Shown: positions 26,117-35,601, numbered from the stretch's first letter. The stretch: DNA of 64,000 bases from Candidatus Obscuribacterales bacterium (GCA_019752635.1 JAIELX010000066.1:62001-126000), one strand, 5' to 3'. Made by a program: numbers and translations. Notes: generated by a model not told the origin, from the letters alone.

Positions 26117-26827
26117 ATGTGGGAAAATGACAGAGATTTGAGACCGAGCGAAAGTGATCAAGCAGCAGAGAGTGCTCGTAAAGTGCTTCAGTCCGAAAGT
26201 CTTTTTCCTAGACTTACTCTCAAGTCAAGTCCAACTGAGCTGACCGCCGCAGATCGAGCCGCCGTTTTTGTCTCTGCTTTGGACAAGAACAAAGACGGCA
26301 AAATAGATAGCGGCGAACTAGACTTGGCACCGGATTACCTCAAAACTGATTCTCGAACTATTGCATCAAGATTTCAGCGCGTAGCAAATCTAAGTAATGA
26401 CGACTGGGGGAGCGAGAAAAATTTATCGAAAGCAGATCTGACTGCTTTCTTCAATTCAAGCACATACAAGATAACAAAGTTGGAAGGAAACGAACGCGCA
26501 ATCGCGGACGAATTGACAAAGGCTTTCGACAAACGAGACTTTGATGAGTTCCTGGTGACAATGAAGAAGCTTCATGGAAAACCTGCGGAGGCGAACGCTG
26601 TATTGCCGCTCTTGTCCGGTATCTTGGAAGAAGTTGGCTACAACTCAACATTTGAAGTTAATGAGAAAGGGTGTTCGCTGGTAATTGGCAACACTGGATG
26701 GTCCAATTGGTCCAAACTATCGTTAGGTTCATCGGGTACAGCTGATATCAAGAATGGAGGGCGACGCATCAAGGCGACAGCCAGAGAGGTGTTCGAGGGA
26801 GTAAGTGCGGACTTCAGTAAACGATAG
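26117..26827 (+). CDS. EF-hand protein of unknown function
   Basis: The 236-residue protein starts at ATG 26117, preceded by GAGGAG. Residues about 55-66 (DKNKDGKIDSGEL) form a complete EF-hand calcium loop, with ligands at positions 1, 3, 5, 7, 9 and 12. The remainder is helical, with a Gly/Ser-containing C-terminus. No signal peptide is seen, so it is probably cytoplasmic. Bacterial EF-hand proteins bind Ca2+ as signal or structural sites. What this one does is not known. It has no co-directional partner within 170 bp. Confidence 0.75.
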   Translation: MWENDRDLRPSESDQAAESARKVLQSESLFPRLTLKSSPTELTAADRAAVFVSALDKNKDGKIDSGELDLAPDYLKTDSRTIASRFQRVANLSNDDWGSEKNLSKADLTAFFNSSTYKITKLEGNERAIADELTKAFDKRDFDEFLVTMKKLHGKPAEANAVLPLLSGILEEVGYNSTFEVNEKGCSLVIGNTGWSNWSKLSLGSSGTADIKNGGRRIKATAREVFEGVSADFSKR

Positions 26828-26880
26828 GGTGAGATGTGAGATGCCAAGGCGGTTTGATGCTTGATTCGGGCTCCCGCCTC

Positions 26881-26907
26881 TTCTTCTTCTTCTCCTTCTT
26901 CTTCTTT
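26881..26907. repeat. TTC trinucleotide repeat
   Basis: About eight TTC units, interrupted once, run from 26881 to 26907. The tract is in the 174-bp space before the zinc-ribbon membrane gene at 27002. On the minus strand it is a GAA tract. It could change length by slippage and alter spacing of expression signals, but no promoter is identified. Confidence 0.7.
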
Positions 26908-27001
26908 GTGGTCTACCAGTTTTACGATGATTTCTGCGCGTCGGGGCTGCCTAATTTCGCGGTATGATGCTGAAGTATTCTTCGCGAAAGTGCCCAAATC
27001 C

Positions 27002-27325
27002 ATGAGCTATGAACAACATGACGATGAATCCGCGCTAGCCGCCGTTCAGGAACTACACAAGCAGTCGATTATGTATTTCGGCGCTGGTTGTTTCATGATG
27101 GTGATAGCATGCGCTGCCGGCGGTTTTTTCATAATGCAATCGTCGCTGATGCTGGCAATGTTCTTGTTCTCCGTGTTTTTTCTGGTCGGCGGTTTCAGTT
27201 TGTATCAGGGAACGCAGCTTTTGAAATGTCCAAGATGCGGCATCAAAATCGACGATCCGTACAAGCGCGGTAACACCGCGGGGCCGCATCATTGCGGACG
27301 CTGCTCACTGTTGCTCAAAGGGTAA
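27002..27325 (+). CDS. 107-residue membrane protein with zinc ribbon (paralogue of 55766-56089)
   Basis: ATG 27002 is chosen because the longer upstream frame reads low-complexity translation of the TTC repeat. The protein has an N-terminal polar part (about 25 residues), two membrane helices (about 28-48 and 50-72), and a cytoplasmic tail with CPRCGIKIDDPYKRG and CGRCSLLLKG, two C-x2-C pairs making a zinc ribbon. The protein at 55766-56089 is also 107 residues with the same layout and ending (CDKCNALLKWD). Function unknown. SD is weak. Confidence 0.7.
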   Translation: MSYEQHDDESALAAVQELHKQSIMYFGAGCFMMVIACAAGGFFIMQSSLMLAMFLFSVFFLVGGFSLYQGTQLLKCPRCGIKIDDPYKRGNTAGPHHCGRCSLLLKG

Positions 27326-27379
27326 TCGGCCGCGAATGCACCAGGCGAACTCGTCTGGCGTTTTGACAGATATGCGTTT

Positions 27380-29716
27380 CTAACGGGGCTGCGTTTGTGC
27401 CGGTCGATTTGGTGTGCTGGCGTCGGGAGGGACCATACCTGGTGGTGCGGTCAAGGCTGTGAGCTTGTCTCGTGCAATTTTAGACCAGGGATAGTATTTC
27501 AAAATCTCTTTCAACGTATCTTTGGTTTGAGCAACGTCGTTGAACTTTTCGCACAGTTTTAATCGGTACCACAGTGCTTGCCAGTTTGAGGGCTCCAGAA
27601 ACAGTGCTTTGTCGATGTAAGCGCGCATGTCGCCATACATTTGCATCTTGTTGAGATAGACTGCGAAATCCACCATTACTTGCGGGTCTTGTGCTGCGTA
27701 TGCCATGCCGCCGTCGAGCGCTTGCCTGGCTTCCGGTATTTGACCGTTGTCCATGTATAACAAAGCCCAATCCGCGAGTACTCGCCCTTCTATTTCGCGG
27801 TCTTCCATCTTGTGGGCGAGGTCTCGCGCTTTCGAAAAATATTCGTATGCCACTCTTGCTTGTTCGGGACGATTAAGATCCTTTGCCATTATTCGACGCA
27901 AGTTGCCCAGCCTTCCCCAAATGCGTGCCTGTTGTTTCGGGTCGCCCAAGAACTGTACTTTGTTCAACGCAGACTGGTACGCTGTTTCCGCTGCGCGATA
28001 ATCTCGGTAGATATTTAGTTTATTGTCGCCTGTGGTTACCAGTGATTCCAATTGTTGTCGCGAAGAAAGCATTGCATTAGGTTGGAGGATCACTTGTCGC
28101 ATGCGAAAATCGACCGTTACTGTGAAGTTTTGCCAGAAAGGGTTACCAAAGATTCCAGACTTCGCGCCTGCGAGAAAGCCCTTCGCTGTTGGGCTCTTGA
28201 GGTCTGCATCAACTGAATAAGTGAATGGAACGTCACGCACAATCGATGACCCGGCCTTCACGGTGTCAATTTGCAAATTACCGAGTCTAACAGCCTTTCC
28301 ATCGGCGCCGAACCCTTCAGTGTATCTTACGGTCTGTCCATGCAAATATTTTTTTGCAACCGGCGCCGGCAAATTATTGAACGCTGCGCCAGTGTCCATT
28401 AGCATTGTGACTTCGTCTTTGCCGTTGATTATCGCTTTGACTGTTGGAGATTTCTTGTCGACAAATGGCAGTATGTTTGCTTGGGGCGGGGCGCGATAGA
28501 GAGTGGCGTCTTGCAGAAGAACTTGGTTTTTGCCGTAATCGAGTGTGATGGCAAAGCGGCTGAGCACATTGGTTCCGATGATACCGGCGATGCGTTTTCC
28601 CAGTTGTCGTTCATGAGCAGACAAGTCCAGGACAACGGCTTGAACTCCGGAAAGATTGACGTCGCCGATCGTGAACTTGGACAAATCGACAGCCGGGGCG
28701 GAGAACATACCACCGGCACCGGTCATGTTAAAGCCGGCCTGTCGATCCAGCAGATTTTCGGCGGCGGTGCGCCGGTCAATCACCGTTTGTGAAGAGCCGG
28801 TATCGAACAGGAAATCTTGGGGTTCGCCATCGTTGATTCGGGCTTTGACAAGGATTTCTTTGTGCGAGTAAAGGAATGGAACGGTGACTGTTTTCTCGAG
28901 CCTCACTTCGCCTGTCTTGTCCGGACGCCGAAACACCTCGTCTTCGTTTATCGTTGAGAGGTCAATATTCTGAATGAGCAGTTCCATTGCGAGCTGATCG
29001 TTTACGTACTGACTGTGCTTGAAAGGCAGCAACGTTCCGCCGCTCGGACGGTACTCCGAGTAATCAACCGAAATCTGTGCTTTTGTTTTGGTGACCAGGT
29101 CGGTTCCCGTGTAACCTACTGCTGTAACAAGGTAATTCTTCTGATCTATGAAGATGGTCGTCGGTTCGCCGTTTCCGCGTGCGACCTCAACTGCGTAGCA
29201 GGGTATGGCGCGGTGAACAGTGGGACCAAGTAGCTTGAACTTAAAATGGTCATCGCTGAAGTTGCATAATACCGAGGGCTCTCTGAGCTTCTCCAGCGAA
29301 AGCAGCTGTACTTCGTCGGGCGAGAGATCCTGTACGGCCTTGCCAATCACTCTCCAGGCTCGCAGCCCGTCGTAGACGGTGCTGGTCCACCCGCCTTCGT
29401 CCTCAATATCGACGCGCAAGCCGTCGCCTTTTCGAATCTGGCGGATGCGAACCGATTTGACTCCTTCCGGCGTAACTGTTTTTTGTTCGCCCAAAATCAT
29501 GCAGTTGGTGCCGAGCTTTGCTAGCGCATCCTTGCCGCCATACGCCAGGAAAACTTTTGAAATCACTTGCTCCAGTGACAACTCCGCTGCGCCGGCGATG
29601 CCAGTGGTAGCGCCGGCCGGAGCCATGTCTTCTGCTGATGCGGGTGAGGTCGTTTGAGCCGGCACGCCTGCTGCGAGCATGAGGATTATGCAGACTACAA
29701 AAGACCTGTGGTTCAT
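27380..29716 (-). CDS. Secreted double-retropepsin protein with C-terminal TPR repeats
   Basis: I start at ATG 29716, which overlaps the kdsA stop as ATGA (29713-29716), giving 778 residues. A signal peptide (HRSFVVCIILMLAAGVPA) leads to a beta-rich domain (about 45-270). Next come two aspartic-protease-like halves with DTGSS near residue 304 and DTGAA near residue 440, each followed by the retropepsin-type hydrophobic strands (GNPFWQNFTVTVDF at the end of the second). Residues about 560-760 are tetratricopeptide-like helices (YQSALNKVQFLGD, ARVAYEYFSKARDLA, ALFLEPSNWQALWYRLK). It is probably periplasmic. The gapped duplication of DTG motifs in one chain resembles a self-paired retropepsin dimer. 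Whether it is proteolytic is not shown. Confidence 0.8.
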   Translation of the reverse strand: MNHRSFVVCIILMLAAGVPAQTTSPASAEDMAPAGATTGIAGAAELSLEQVISKVFLAYGGKDALAKLGTNCMILGEQKTVTPEGVKSVRIRQIRKGDGLRVDIEDEGGWTSTVYDGLRAWRVIGKAVQDLSPDEVQLLSLEKLREPSVLCNFSDDHFKFKLLGPTVHRAIPCYAVEVARGNGEPTTIFIDQKNYLVTAVGYTGTDLVTKTKAQISVDYSEYRPSGGTLLPFKHSQYVNDQLAMELLIQNIDLSTINEDEVFRRPDKTGEVRLEKTVTVPFLYSHKEILVKARINDGEPQDFLFDTGSSQTVIDRRTAAENLLDRQAGFNMTGAGGMFSAPAVDLSKFTIGDVNLSGVQAVVLDLSAHERQLGKRIAGIIGTNVLSRFAITLDYGKNQVLLQDATLYRAPPQANILPFVDKKSPTVKAIINGKDEVTMLMDTGAAFNNLPAPVAKKYLHGQTVRYTEGFGADGKAVRLGNLQIDTVKAGSSIVRDVPFTYSVDADLKSPTAKGFLAGAKSGIFGNPFWQNFTVTVDFRMRQVILQPNAMLSSRQQLESLVTTGDNKLNIYRDYRAAETAYQSALNKVQFLGDPKQQARIWGRLGNLRRIMAKDLNRPEQARVAYEYFSKARDLAHKMEDREIEGRVLADWALLYMDNGQIPEARQALDGGMAYAAQDPQVMVDFAVYLNKMQMYGDMRAYIDKALFLEPSNWQALWYRLKLCEKFNDVAQTKDTLKEILKYYPWSKIARDKLTALTAPPGMVPPDASTPNRPAQTQPR

Positions 29717-30585
29717 TTGACAGATAGAGCGGGGCTGCATTGACCGCGGTCGGGTAAGTGGATGTCGGGCAAAGTTCGGGTTAACGCGTGAATCTTGACG
29801 CATTGTTCCAACAATTCTCCGACCATCTGCAATGGAATTTGCGTTGCAGCGTCACTCATTGCTTCGTCTGGGTTTGGATGGACTTCCATGAATAGACCGT
29901 CGCAGCCCGCAGCTAAAGCGGCTCTAGTCAGGTTCGGAATGAACCGTCGGTCGCCGCCTGAAACGCCGCCGCCGGCGCTGGGAAGTTGCACACTATGTGT
30001 GGCGTCGAAGATTATCGGATAGCCGATGGATTGAATCATGGGAATAGAACGGAAGTCCACTACGAGATTGTTGTACCCGAAACTGGTGCCTCTTTCCGTC
30101 ACCAGAACGTTTTCGTTACCCTGTTCGGTAACCTTTCTGATGCTGTGTAGCATGTCTAGCGGCGCAACGAACTGACCCTTCTTAATGTTTACCGGTTTCC
30201 CTGTTCGCGCTGCTTCTGCCACCAAGTCTGTTTGACGACACAAAAACGCAGGTATCTGCACGATGTCTAAAACGCTGCCCGCAGCAGCGCACTGCGAGAC
30301 TTCGTGCACATCGCTAAGAATCGGTACTTCAAATTTCCTTTTAATATCGGACAACATTTGCAAGCCCTTTTCCATGCCGGGACCGCGAAACGAGTTGAAC
30401 GATGTTCTGTTTGCCTTGTCGAACGATGCTTTGAAAACGAAGTTAATGCCGAGCTTAGCGCAAATGTCTTTCAGCCCGCCGGCTGTTTTTGCGAGTTGCT
30501 CTTCCGATTCTATAACGCAAGGTCCAGCGATCAACAAAAGAGGGTTGCGCCTTCCTACTTCAAATTCACCGATGCGAACTGTCAC
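29713..30585 (-). CDS. kdsA: 3-deoxy-8-phosphooctulonate synthase (KdsA)
   Basis: This 290-residue cytosolic enzyme condenses phosphoenolpyruvate with arabinose 5-phosphate to make Kdo 8-phosphate for lipopolysaccharide. Seen: LLIAGPCVIESEEQL, KASFDKANRTS, VPILSDVH, DIVQIPAFLCRQTDL, the KKGQF segment and MEVHPNPDEAMSDAA. I choose GTG 30585 (V18 of the longest frame), behind GAGGTAAGG, because it restores the normal family N-terminus (TVRIGEFEVG). It is translationally coupled to the downstream protease gene. Confidence 0.95.
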   Translation of the reverse strand: MTVRIGEFEVGRRNPLLLIAGPCVIESEEQLAKTAGGLKDICAKLGINFVFKASFDKANRTSFNSFRGPGMEKGLQMLSDIKRKFEVPILSDVHEVSQCAAAGSVLDIVQIPAFLCRQTDLVAEAARTGKPVNIKKGQFVAPLDMLHSIRKVTEQGNENVLVTERGTSFGYNNLVVDFRSIPMIQSIGYPIIFDATHSVQLPSAGGGVSGGDRRFIPNLTRAALAAGCDGLFMEVHPNPDEAMSDAATQIPLQMVGELLEQCVKIHALTRTLPDIHLPDRGQCSPALSVK

Positions 30586-30779
30586 TATCCTTACCTCAAT
30601 GCAGAAGATAGCCCATTCTAGCAGTAGCCTTTGCAACGCAGGACCAGAAGTGTTTCAGGTTGCAGTGCGGATGTACAATCATTGAGCAGGCTTTCGGTTC
30701 GCAAAGTTTGTCGGATCGGGGCGCTGAAATCCCTGTAAGAACTCAGCCTCGGGCAACTCAGACTTAGCTTTTTTCGGAG

Positions 30780-31112
30780 ATGATTACCTTGAATGCGCCC
30801 TGTAAAGCTGAAGCGAACGGCATCTCGTTGCTTCTTCATGTTCAGCCGGGTGCCGCGCGAAGCGAGTTCGCCGGATTGCATGATGATGCCCTGAAATTGC
30901 GCGTTTCGGCGCGGGCCGTAGATGGCGAGGCCAACAAGTCGGTGTGTGCTTTTCTGTCCCGGTTTTTTGCCGTATCTAAAACTTGTGTAACCATCAAGCG
31001 CGGGGCCACTTCTCGAAAGAAAACGGTTTTTATCGAGGGCGATCCCGTTGCTCTTGTCGATCGCTTCAACTCAATTCAACTTGGCTCGACGGATGGAGCC
31101 GAGCTAGCGTAA
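30780..31112 (+). CDS. YggU/DUF167 family protein
   Basis: The 110-residue protein matches the DUF167 fold: LLLHVQPGAARSEFAG, then LKLRVSARAVDGEANKSVCAFLSRFFAVSKTCVTIKRGATSRKKTVFIEG. The conserved A-V-D-G-x-A-N and GxxSRxK patterns are clear. Function is unestablished. GGAG at 30776 is immediately before ATG 30780, so translation may begin instead at TTG 30789. The last 9 bases overlap the end of the convergent gene at 31104-31409. Confidence 0.88.
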   Translation: MITLNAPCKAEANGISLLLHVQPGAARSEFAGLHDDALKLRVSARAVDGEANKSVCAFLSRFFAVSKTCVTIKRGATSRKKTVFIEGDPVALVDRFNSIQLGSTDGAELA

Positions 31113-31409
31113 TCCGTAACTCTTGAACTTCACCAGCTGATAAACCGTGCTGCCGGCGCGTTGGCTAATTGGCATCACCAGCCCTAGCTTGATCGCCTCG
31201 GCCAGCATTGGACGCAGTGTCTTGATCTTCTTGACCTGTCTCGGTCCGCCCGCCATTTCCGGTAGGGTCATTCCAAGCGGATTTTTTTCCAGCAGCCTTA
31301 CGACTTTATTCTCTGACGGTTTTTCCTTCTCTTTCTTTGGTTTCCCACTGGCTGCGGGAGGCTGCGACGTAATGGGTTGTGCAAGTGGTTCGCTATCTTG
31401 TTCGGACAT
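31104..31409 (-). CDS. 101-residue protein, possible winged helix
   Basis: ATG 31409 is preceded by GAGGATGGT. The first 35 residues are Pro/Lys/Glu-rich and disordered. The rest (NKVVRLLEKNPLGMTLPEMAGG...KKIKTLRPMLAEAIKLGLVMPISQRAGSTVYQLVKF) has a helix-turn-helix-wing outline, as in small regulators or DNA-binding domains. This is inference from spacing and hydrophobicity. Divergent from the GH57 gene, which it could regulate. Confidence 0.5.
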   Translation of the reverse strand: MSEQDSEPLAQPITSQPPAASGKPKKEKEKPSENKVVRLLEKNPLGMTLPEMAGGPRQVKKIKTLRPMLAEAIKLGLVMPISQRAGSTVYQLVKFKSYGLR

Positions 31410-31655
31410 ACCATCCTCGTGTTTCGGGGGTTACATTCGCGTTCAAAGAAAGGTTACGGATTGGCTCTATAGCGGTGGTAAATGAGTGATCCACTTGATA
31501 TAGTGCTCGTTGTTGTTGCTGGAAGCAGTTTTTCCTAGTTCGGGGTGGGTCCCCCCTGGTTACTAGCATTCCACTGCGAGCAGAAGGGCTCACACATAAT
31601 ATTCCCATCTGTTTGGCAACTATCGGTCTACTGAAAACTATCCGGGAGAGTTCGG

Positions 31656-33314
31656 GTGAGCGTAGGTTCCTTTGTTCTAATGCTTCACAGCCACTTACCG
31701 TTCTACCGTAAAGCGGGGATGTGGCCATTCGGAGAGGAAAGCCTCTACGAGTGCATGGCTGAGACCTATGTGCCTTTGCTCAATATGATCGCTGAGCTCT
31801 ACGACGAAGGCGTTCCGGCTAAGTTGACCATCGGCATTACGCCGATTTTGTCCGAACAAATTGCAGATCCTTACCTGATTGCAGGATTTGAAAAGTTCAT
31901 TGAGGCGCGCATCGAAGCTGGTCGAAAAGATGAGGAGCGCTTTAGCTCACTGGGCGAACTGCCCGACCTCAATCGATTGCATCTAGCTAAGTTTTATCTG
32001 AACTGGTACCAAGGCGTCCTGAACGATTTTCGCAACAAGTGGAATCGGGACCTCATCGGTGGATTTCGCAAGTATCAAGATTTGGGCGCGATCGAGATCA
32101 CAACATCCGCTGCGACGCACTGCTTCTCGCCCCTGCTAGCGACAGACTCGTCGCTTTATCTGCAATACAAAACTGGCGTTGAAAGTTACAAGCGACACTT
32201 CGGACGCGATCCTAAAGGTTGCTGGCTGCCGGAATGCGCGTATCGTCCAGGGCAAAATGGCCGACCCGGCGTTGAGAAATGGCTACATGCCAATGGTCTC
32301 AAATACTTCTTCACCGAATCCGATGTGATCAAGGGCGGACAGACCGCAGAAATGCGTCGCGTGTTCGGAGCGTACGGCAACATCGAATACTTACCTGCCG
32401 CTCGCAGACCCGAAACAGGTTTGGATACTTTTGAGGCCTATTGGTTGAAAGAGTACCCGGTAGCCGTTATGGGGCGTCATCACGAAGCAGGATACCAAGT
32501 TTGGTCCGCTGATCAGGGTTATCCAGGCGATGGAAACTACAGAGAGTTTCACAAGAAAGACGATCGCTCCGGGTTGCACTACTGGCGGTTGACGTCGCAT
32601 GATACGGACCTGGGCTTCAAGCAGCTCTACAATCCAGACGTTGCGTCTGAACGTGTCAGGCAAAATGCGGATCACTATGTCGGACTGATTCAGCAAGCGT
32701 TGACTGATCACCTTAAGAAAACTGGCGAGCCAGGGCTATTGATGGCTAGCTTTGACACCGAGCTTTTCGGTCACTGGTGGTTTGAAGGGATTACGTTCAT
32801 CAAAGACGTGATCAAGAAGATGAAGCAATACACCGCCGTGAGTATGCGCACAGGTAGTGAATATCTTGATTTGAAAGCACCGTCGCGTGCAATTGAATTG
32901 CCCGAGTCTTCCTGGGGCGCAGGCGGACATTATCAAGTTTGGTACAACAATCAAACTGAGTGGATGTGGCCTATCATTCACGAAGCGGAAAAAACAATGG
33001 ATGCACTGGCTCATCAACATGAGGGCGCAACCGGTTCGATGCAACGCGCATTGAAGCAAGCCGCACGCGAGTTGGTGTTGTTGCAGTCCAGCGACTGGCC
33101 CTTCCTGATAACAACAGGGCAAGCCAAGCAATACGCTGTTCAGCGATTCAACGAGCACCACAAGCGGTTCCAGGAGCTGGTCGAGATGATTGGCAAGAAT
33201 TCAATTGATGAAACTGTATTGGTTCAGATTGAGGGAACCGACAATTGCTTCCCGGAAATAAATCCGGATTGGCTATTGTACGAAGATCGTGAAAAGCAAA
33301 CGGCCGTTAAGTAA
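31656..33314 (+). CDS. Glycoside hydrolase family 57 (probable 1,4-alpha-glucan branching enzyme type)
   Basis: The 552-residue cytoplasmic protein starts at GTG 31656, preceded by GGGAGAG. The opening FVLMLHSHLPFYRK is the conserved N-terminal motif of family GH57. The nucleophile Glu193 lies in WLPECAYRPG, and the acid/base Asp367 in SFDTELFGHWWFEG. A C-terminal helical domain (about 430-530) also appears, as in GH57 branching enzymes. It would form alpha-1,6 branches in glycogen-like glucan. The next gene, pyruvate kinase, starts 8 bp after its stop and is probably co-transcribed. Confidence 0.9.
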   Translation: MSVGSFVLMLHSHLPFYRKAGMWPFGEESLYECMAETYVPLLNMIAELYDEGVPAKLTIGITPILSEQIADPYLIAGFEKFIEARIEAGRKDEERFSSLGELPDLNRLHLAKFYLNWYQGVLNDFRNKWNRDLIGGFRKYQDLGAIEITTSAATHCFSPLLATDSSLYLQYKTGVESYKRHFGRDPKGCWLPECAYRPGQNGRPGVEKWLHANGLKYFFTESDVIKGGQTAEMRRVFGAYGNIEYLPAARRPETGLDTFEAYWLKEYPVAVMGRHHEAGYQVWSADQGYPGDGNYREFHKKDDRSGLHYWRLTSHDTDLGFKQLYNPDVASERVRQNADHYVGLIQQALTDHLKKTGEPGLLMASFDTELFGHWWFEGITFIKDVIKKMKQYTAVSMRTGSEYLDLKAPSRAIELPESSWGAGGHYQVWYNNQTEWMWPIIHEAEKTMDALAHQHEGATGSMQRALKQAARELVLLQSSDWPFLITTGQAKQYAVQRFNEHHKRFQELVEMIGKNSIDETVLVQIEGTDNCFPEINPDWLLYEDREKQTAVK

Positions 33315-33322
33315 CCCGCAAA

Positions 33323-34768
33323 ATGCGACGAACAAAAATTGTGGCGACCGTGGGGCCGGCTTCCAGCGAGCGAGAACAGCTGGAGGCTTTAGTTGAAGCA
33401 GGCATGGACATTGCACGGATCAATTGCAGTCACGCCGATCATGCAGTCGTCAAAAGAGTAATTGCAGATCTGCGATCCATTTCGGTGGAAATGGATCGAC
33501 CTGTTGGGGTTTTGCTCGACCTTTCCGGTCCGAAGATTCGCACCGGTATGATGAAAGATGGCGTGCCGGTGAAGCTGCATGCCGGCCAGAAATTCATTCT
33601 CACTAGCCGAAAGGTTGAAGGCAACTCGCAAATTGTTAGCACCAACTACACGCGCCTGGCGCTGGAAGTGCGAGTTCAGGACACCATCTTATTGGACGAC
33701 GGTTTGATCGAGCTGATAGTGCTTGATACCAACGAAACCGATGTTGTGTGTGAAGTTCTCAACGGTGGTTTGCTGAAGAACAAAAAGGGCATCAACTTGC
33801 CGGGCGTTCGTTTGTCGATTCCCGCTATTACGGAGAAAGACAAAGTAGATTTGAAGTTCGGGCTTGAGCAAGAAGTTGATTTTGTAGCACTGTCGTTTGT
33901 GCGCGATCCTGATGATGTTCACTATCTGCGTCAACTTATCGGTGATCACTGGCCGCCGGTTTTCGTAATTGCAAAGCTCGAAAAGCCTGAAGCTCTTGAG
34001 CACGTAGACGAGATTCTTGATGCCGCCGATGGTGTCATGATTGCTCGTGGCGACCTCGGCGTTGAACTGCCGCCGGAGAAAGTCCCCGCAGCGCAAAAAC
34101 TAATTACGCGCAAAGCTAATGCCGCCGGTAAGCCAGTAATAACAGCAACGCAGATGCTCGAATCAATGATCGAAAATCCACGTCCGACACGCGCTGAAGC
34201 GTCTGATGTCGCGAACGCGATTTTTGACGGTACTGATGCTGTCATGCTTTCCGGGGAAACCGCTTCCGGCAAGTATCCGTTTGAAGCCGTTAAGATGATG
34301 GGACGCATCGCAGAAGCCGCAGAGGGCAGTGTTGATTATGGCGAACTGAAGAAACACATTGCTCATACATCAGCGCATGCCATTGCGCACGCAGCATGCG
34401 CGATGGCTGTCGATATGAAAGCAAAAGCGATCGCTTGTTTCACAAAATCTGGATCAACCGCGCGTCTTATTTCTCAATTCCGCCCGCCCATGCCGGTAAT
34501 TGCACTGACACAACAGGTTCATATATTTCGGCAGATCGCTCTTTGTTGGGGCGTGATACCGGTAATGCTTACCGAAGTAACAGATTCGGAAGGTACTCTG
34601 GCGCTGGTAGAAGAAACGTTGATGCGTAAGAAATTTGTCAGCGGAGGCGATTCTCTGGTTATCACTGGCGGTTTGCCTATTGCGGCCCGCGGACCGGCTA
34701 ATTTCGTTAAACTGTCAGTCCTGCCGCAAAAGCCTCGTTCTGGATATCGACAGCTCAAAGGGATTTAG
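33323..34768 (+). CDS. pyk: Pyruvate kinase
   Basis: The 481-residue protein makes pyruvate and ATP from phosphoenolpyruvate and ADP. Seen: RRTKIVATVGPASS, MDIARINCSHADH, LLDLSGPKIRTG, FVIAKLEKPEAL, DGVMIARGDLGVELP (the Lys-Glu and metal site), ITATQMLESMIENPRPTRAEASDVANAIFDGTDAVMLSGETA. The C-terminal domain ends near 470 and lacks the extra phosphohistidine domain found in some Bacillus enzymes. There is no clear SD, so the gene may depend on translation of the GH57 gene 8 bp upstream. Carbohydrate metabolism operon. Confidence 0.96.
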   Translation: MRRTKIVATVGPASSEREQLEALVEAGMDIARINCSHADHAVVKRVIADLRSISVEMDRPVGVLLDLSGPKIRTGMMKDGVPVKLHAGQKFILTSRKVEGNSQIVSTNYTRLALEVRVQDTILLDDGLIELIVLDTNETDVVCEVLNGGLLKNKKGINLPGVRLSIPAITEKDKVDLKFGLEQEVDFVALSFVRDPDDVHYLRQLIGDHWPPVFVIAKLEKPEALEHVDEILDAADGVMIARGDLGVELPPEKVPAAQKLITRKANAAGKPVITATQMLESMIENPRPTRAEASDVANAIFDGTDAVMLSGETASGKYPFEAVKMMGRIAEAAEGSVDYGELKKHIAHTSAHAIAHAACAMAVDMKAKAIACFTKSGSTARLISQFRPPMPVIALTQQVHIFRQIALCWGVIPVMLTEVTDSEGTLALVEETLMRKKFVSGGDSLVITGGLPIAARGPANFVKLSVLPQKPRSGYRQLKGI

Positions 34769-34771
34769 CGC

Positions 34772-35425
34772 ATGGCGGCTCGGTCTGTACGAAGACCTGC
34801 CTTTCGCGCGGTGGAAGAGATATGGGAAGAGTTCGCCTGCGATGCCGGCTGGACTTTCGAGAGTGTAAAAAGCGATCTGAGAATCACTATGGCGGCGCCT
34901 TGCGGTGATAGATCTATCTTCGTTTCTGCCCTGGCAAGACCGCGCCCTGGCGCTCGCAATGCCGATTACGCGGATCATGCTGATTGGGTGACATTGGCTG
35001 CGTTGCCGTATGTTTCGGGGAGTGACTTCGGATTTTCGTTCGGTTCCGGGGCGGTGAAATCCGCAGCCGAAGCACTTTTGCTTGGGCATCGCTATGCGAC
35101 GACGCAGTACGGACTAAAGCTGGTGACAACGAATCTAACCGTAGCAGAGTCGGTCTTGCGCGCTTACGAAATCGAGCGTATTGTCCGAAACATCCCGGAA
35201 GGAAGATTGTGGACCGAGCGAAAAGGTCTCCTGCAAACTTACGACTTTAAGGGGGCTTCCTCAAAAGAAAGGTTGCTCGCTTTCTCTGCACCACTGGTGG
35301 TGACTGATGCCATGCTTCTCTATTCGATCAGTGCTTCGCTGCGTGTTTTGTTTCTGGGAATGCTAGAGCATGGTGCTGCTGCCGAAACCTCCCCTACCTT
35401 CCGCCCCGGCTTTCGCAAGCTTTAA
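34772..35425 (+). CDS. 217-residue protein, unknown
   Basis: ATG 34772 follows the pyruvate kinase stop by 3 bp, suggesting co-transcription. The protein is alpha/beta, rich in Ala, with two hydrophobic stretches (TMAAPCGDRSIFVSAL and the C-terminal PLVVTDAMLLYSISASLRVLFLGM) that may be buried rather than membrane helices. No motif is recognised and there is no signal peptide. Confidence 0.55.
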   Translation: MAARSVRRPAFRAVEEIWEEFACDAGWTFESVKSDLRITMAAPCGDRSIFVSALARPRPGARNADYADHADWVTLAALPYVSGSDFGFSFGSGAVKSAAEALLLGHRYATTQYGLKLVTTNLTVAESVLRAYEIERIVRNIPEGRLWTERKGLLQTYDFKGASSKERLLAFSAPLVVTDAMLLYSISASLRVLFLGMLEHGAAAETSPTFRPGFRKL

Positions 35426-35601
35426 CCCCTGCTGTTCACCGCCGCAGGATCGGACCGGTGCGTGATCTGCAGCTTTGGACTTCATTAGACAAAAGCCATC
35501 CCGGCAGGTTTGTTAAAACAGTATGTGGCGTAGCGATTTGAAGGAAATGGTATCTACTGGTCCTGGCTGCCTCACTGGAGTTACGGTATCGTCCATCCGG
35601 C

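Noticed and set aside
25848..26141. 97-residue plus-strand frame before the EF-hand gene
   Set aside because: No SD, no motif, overlaps the well-supported EF-hand start in another frame.
32391..33161. Minus-strand frames within the GH57 gene
   Set aside because: Shadow frames of a strongly supported GH57 gene.
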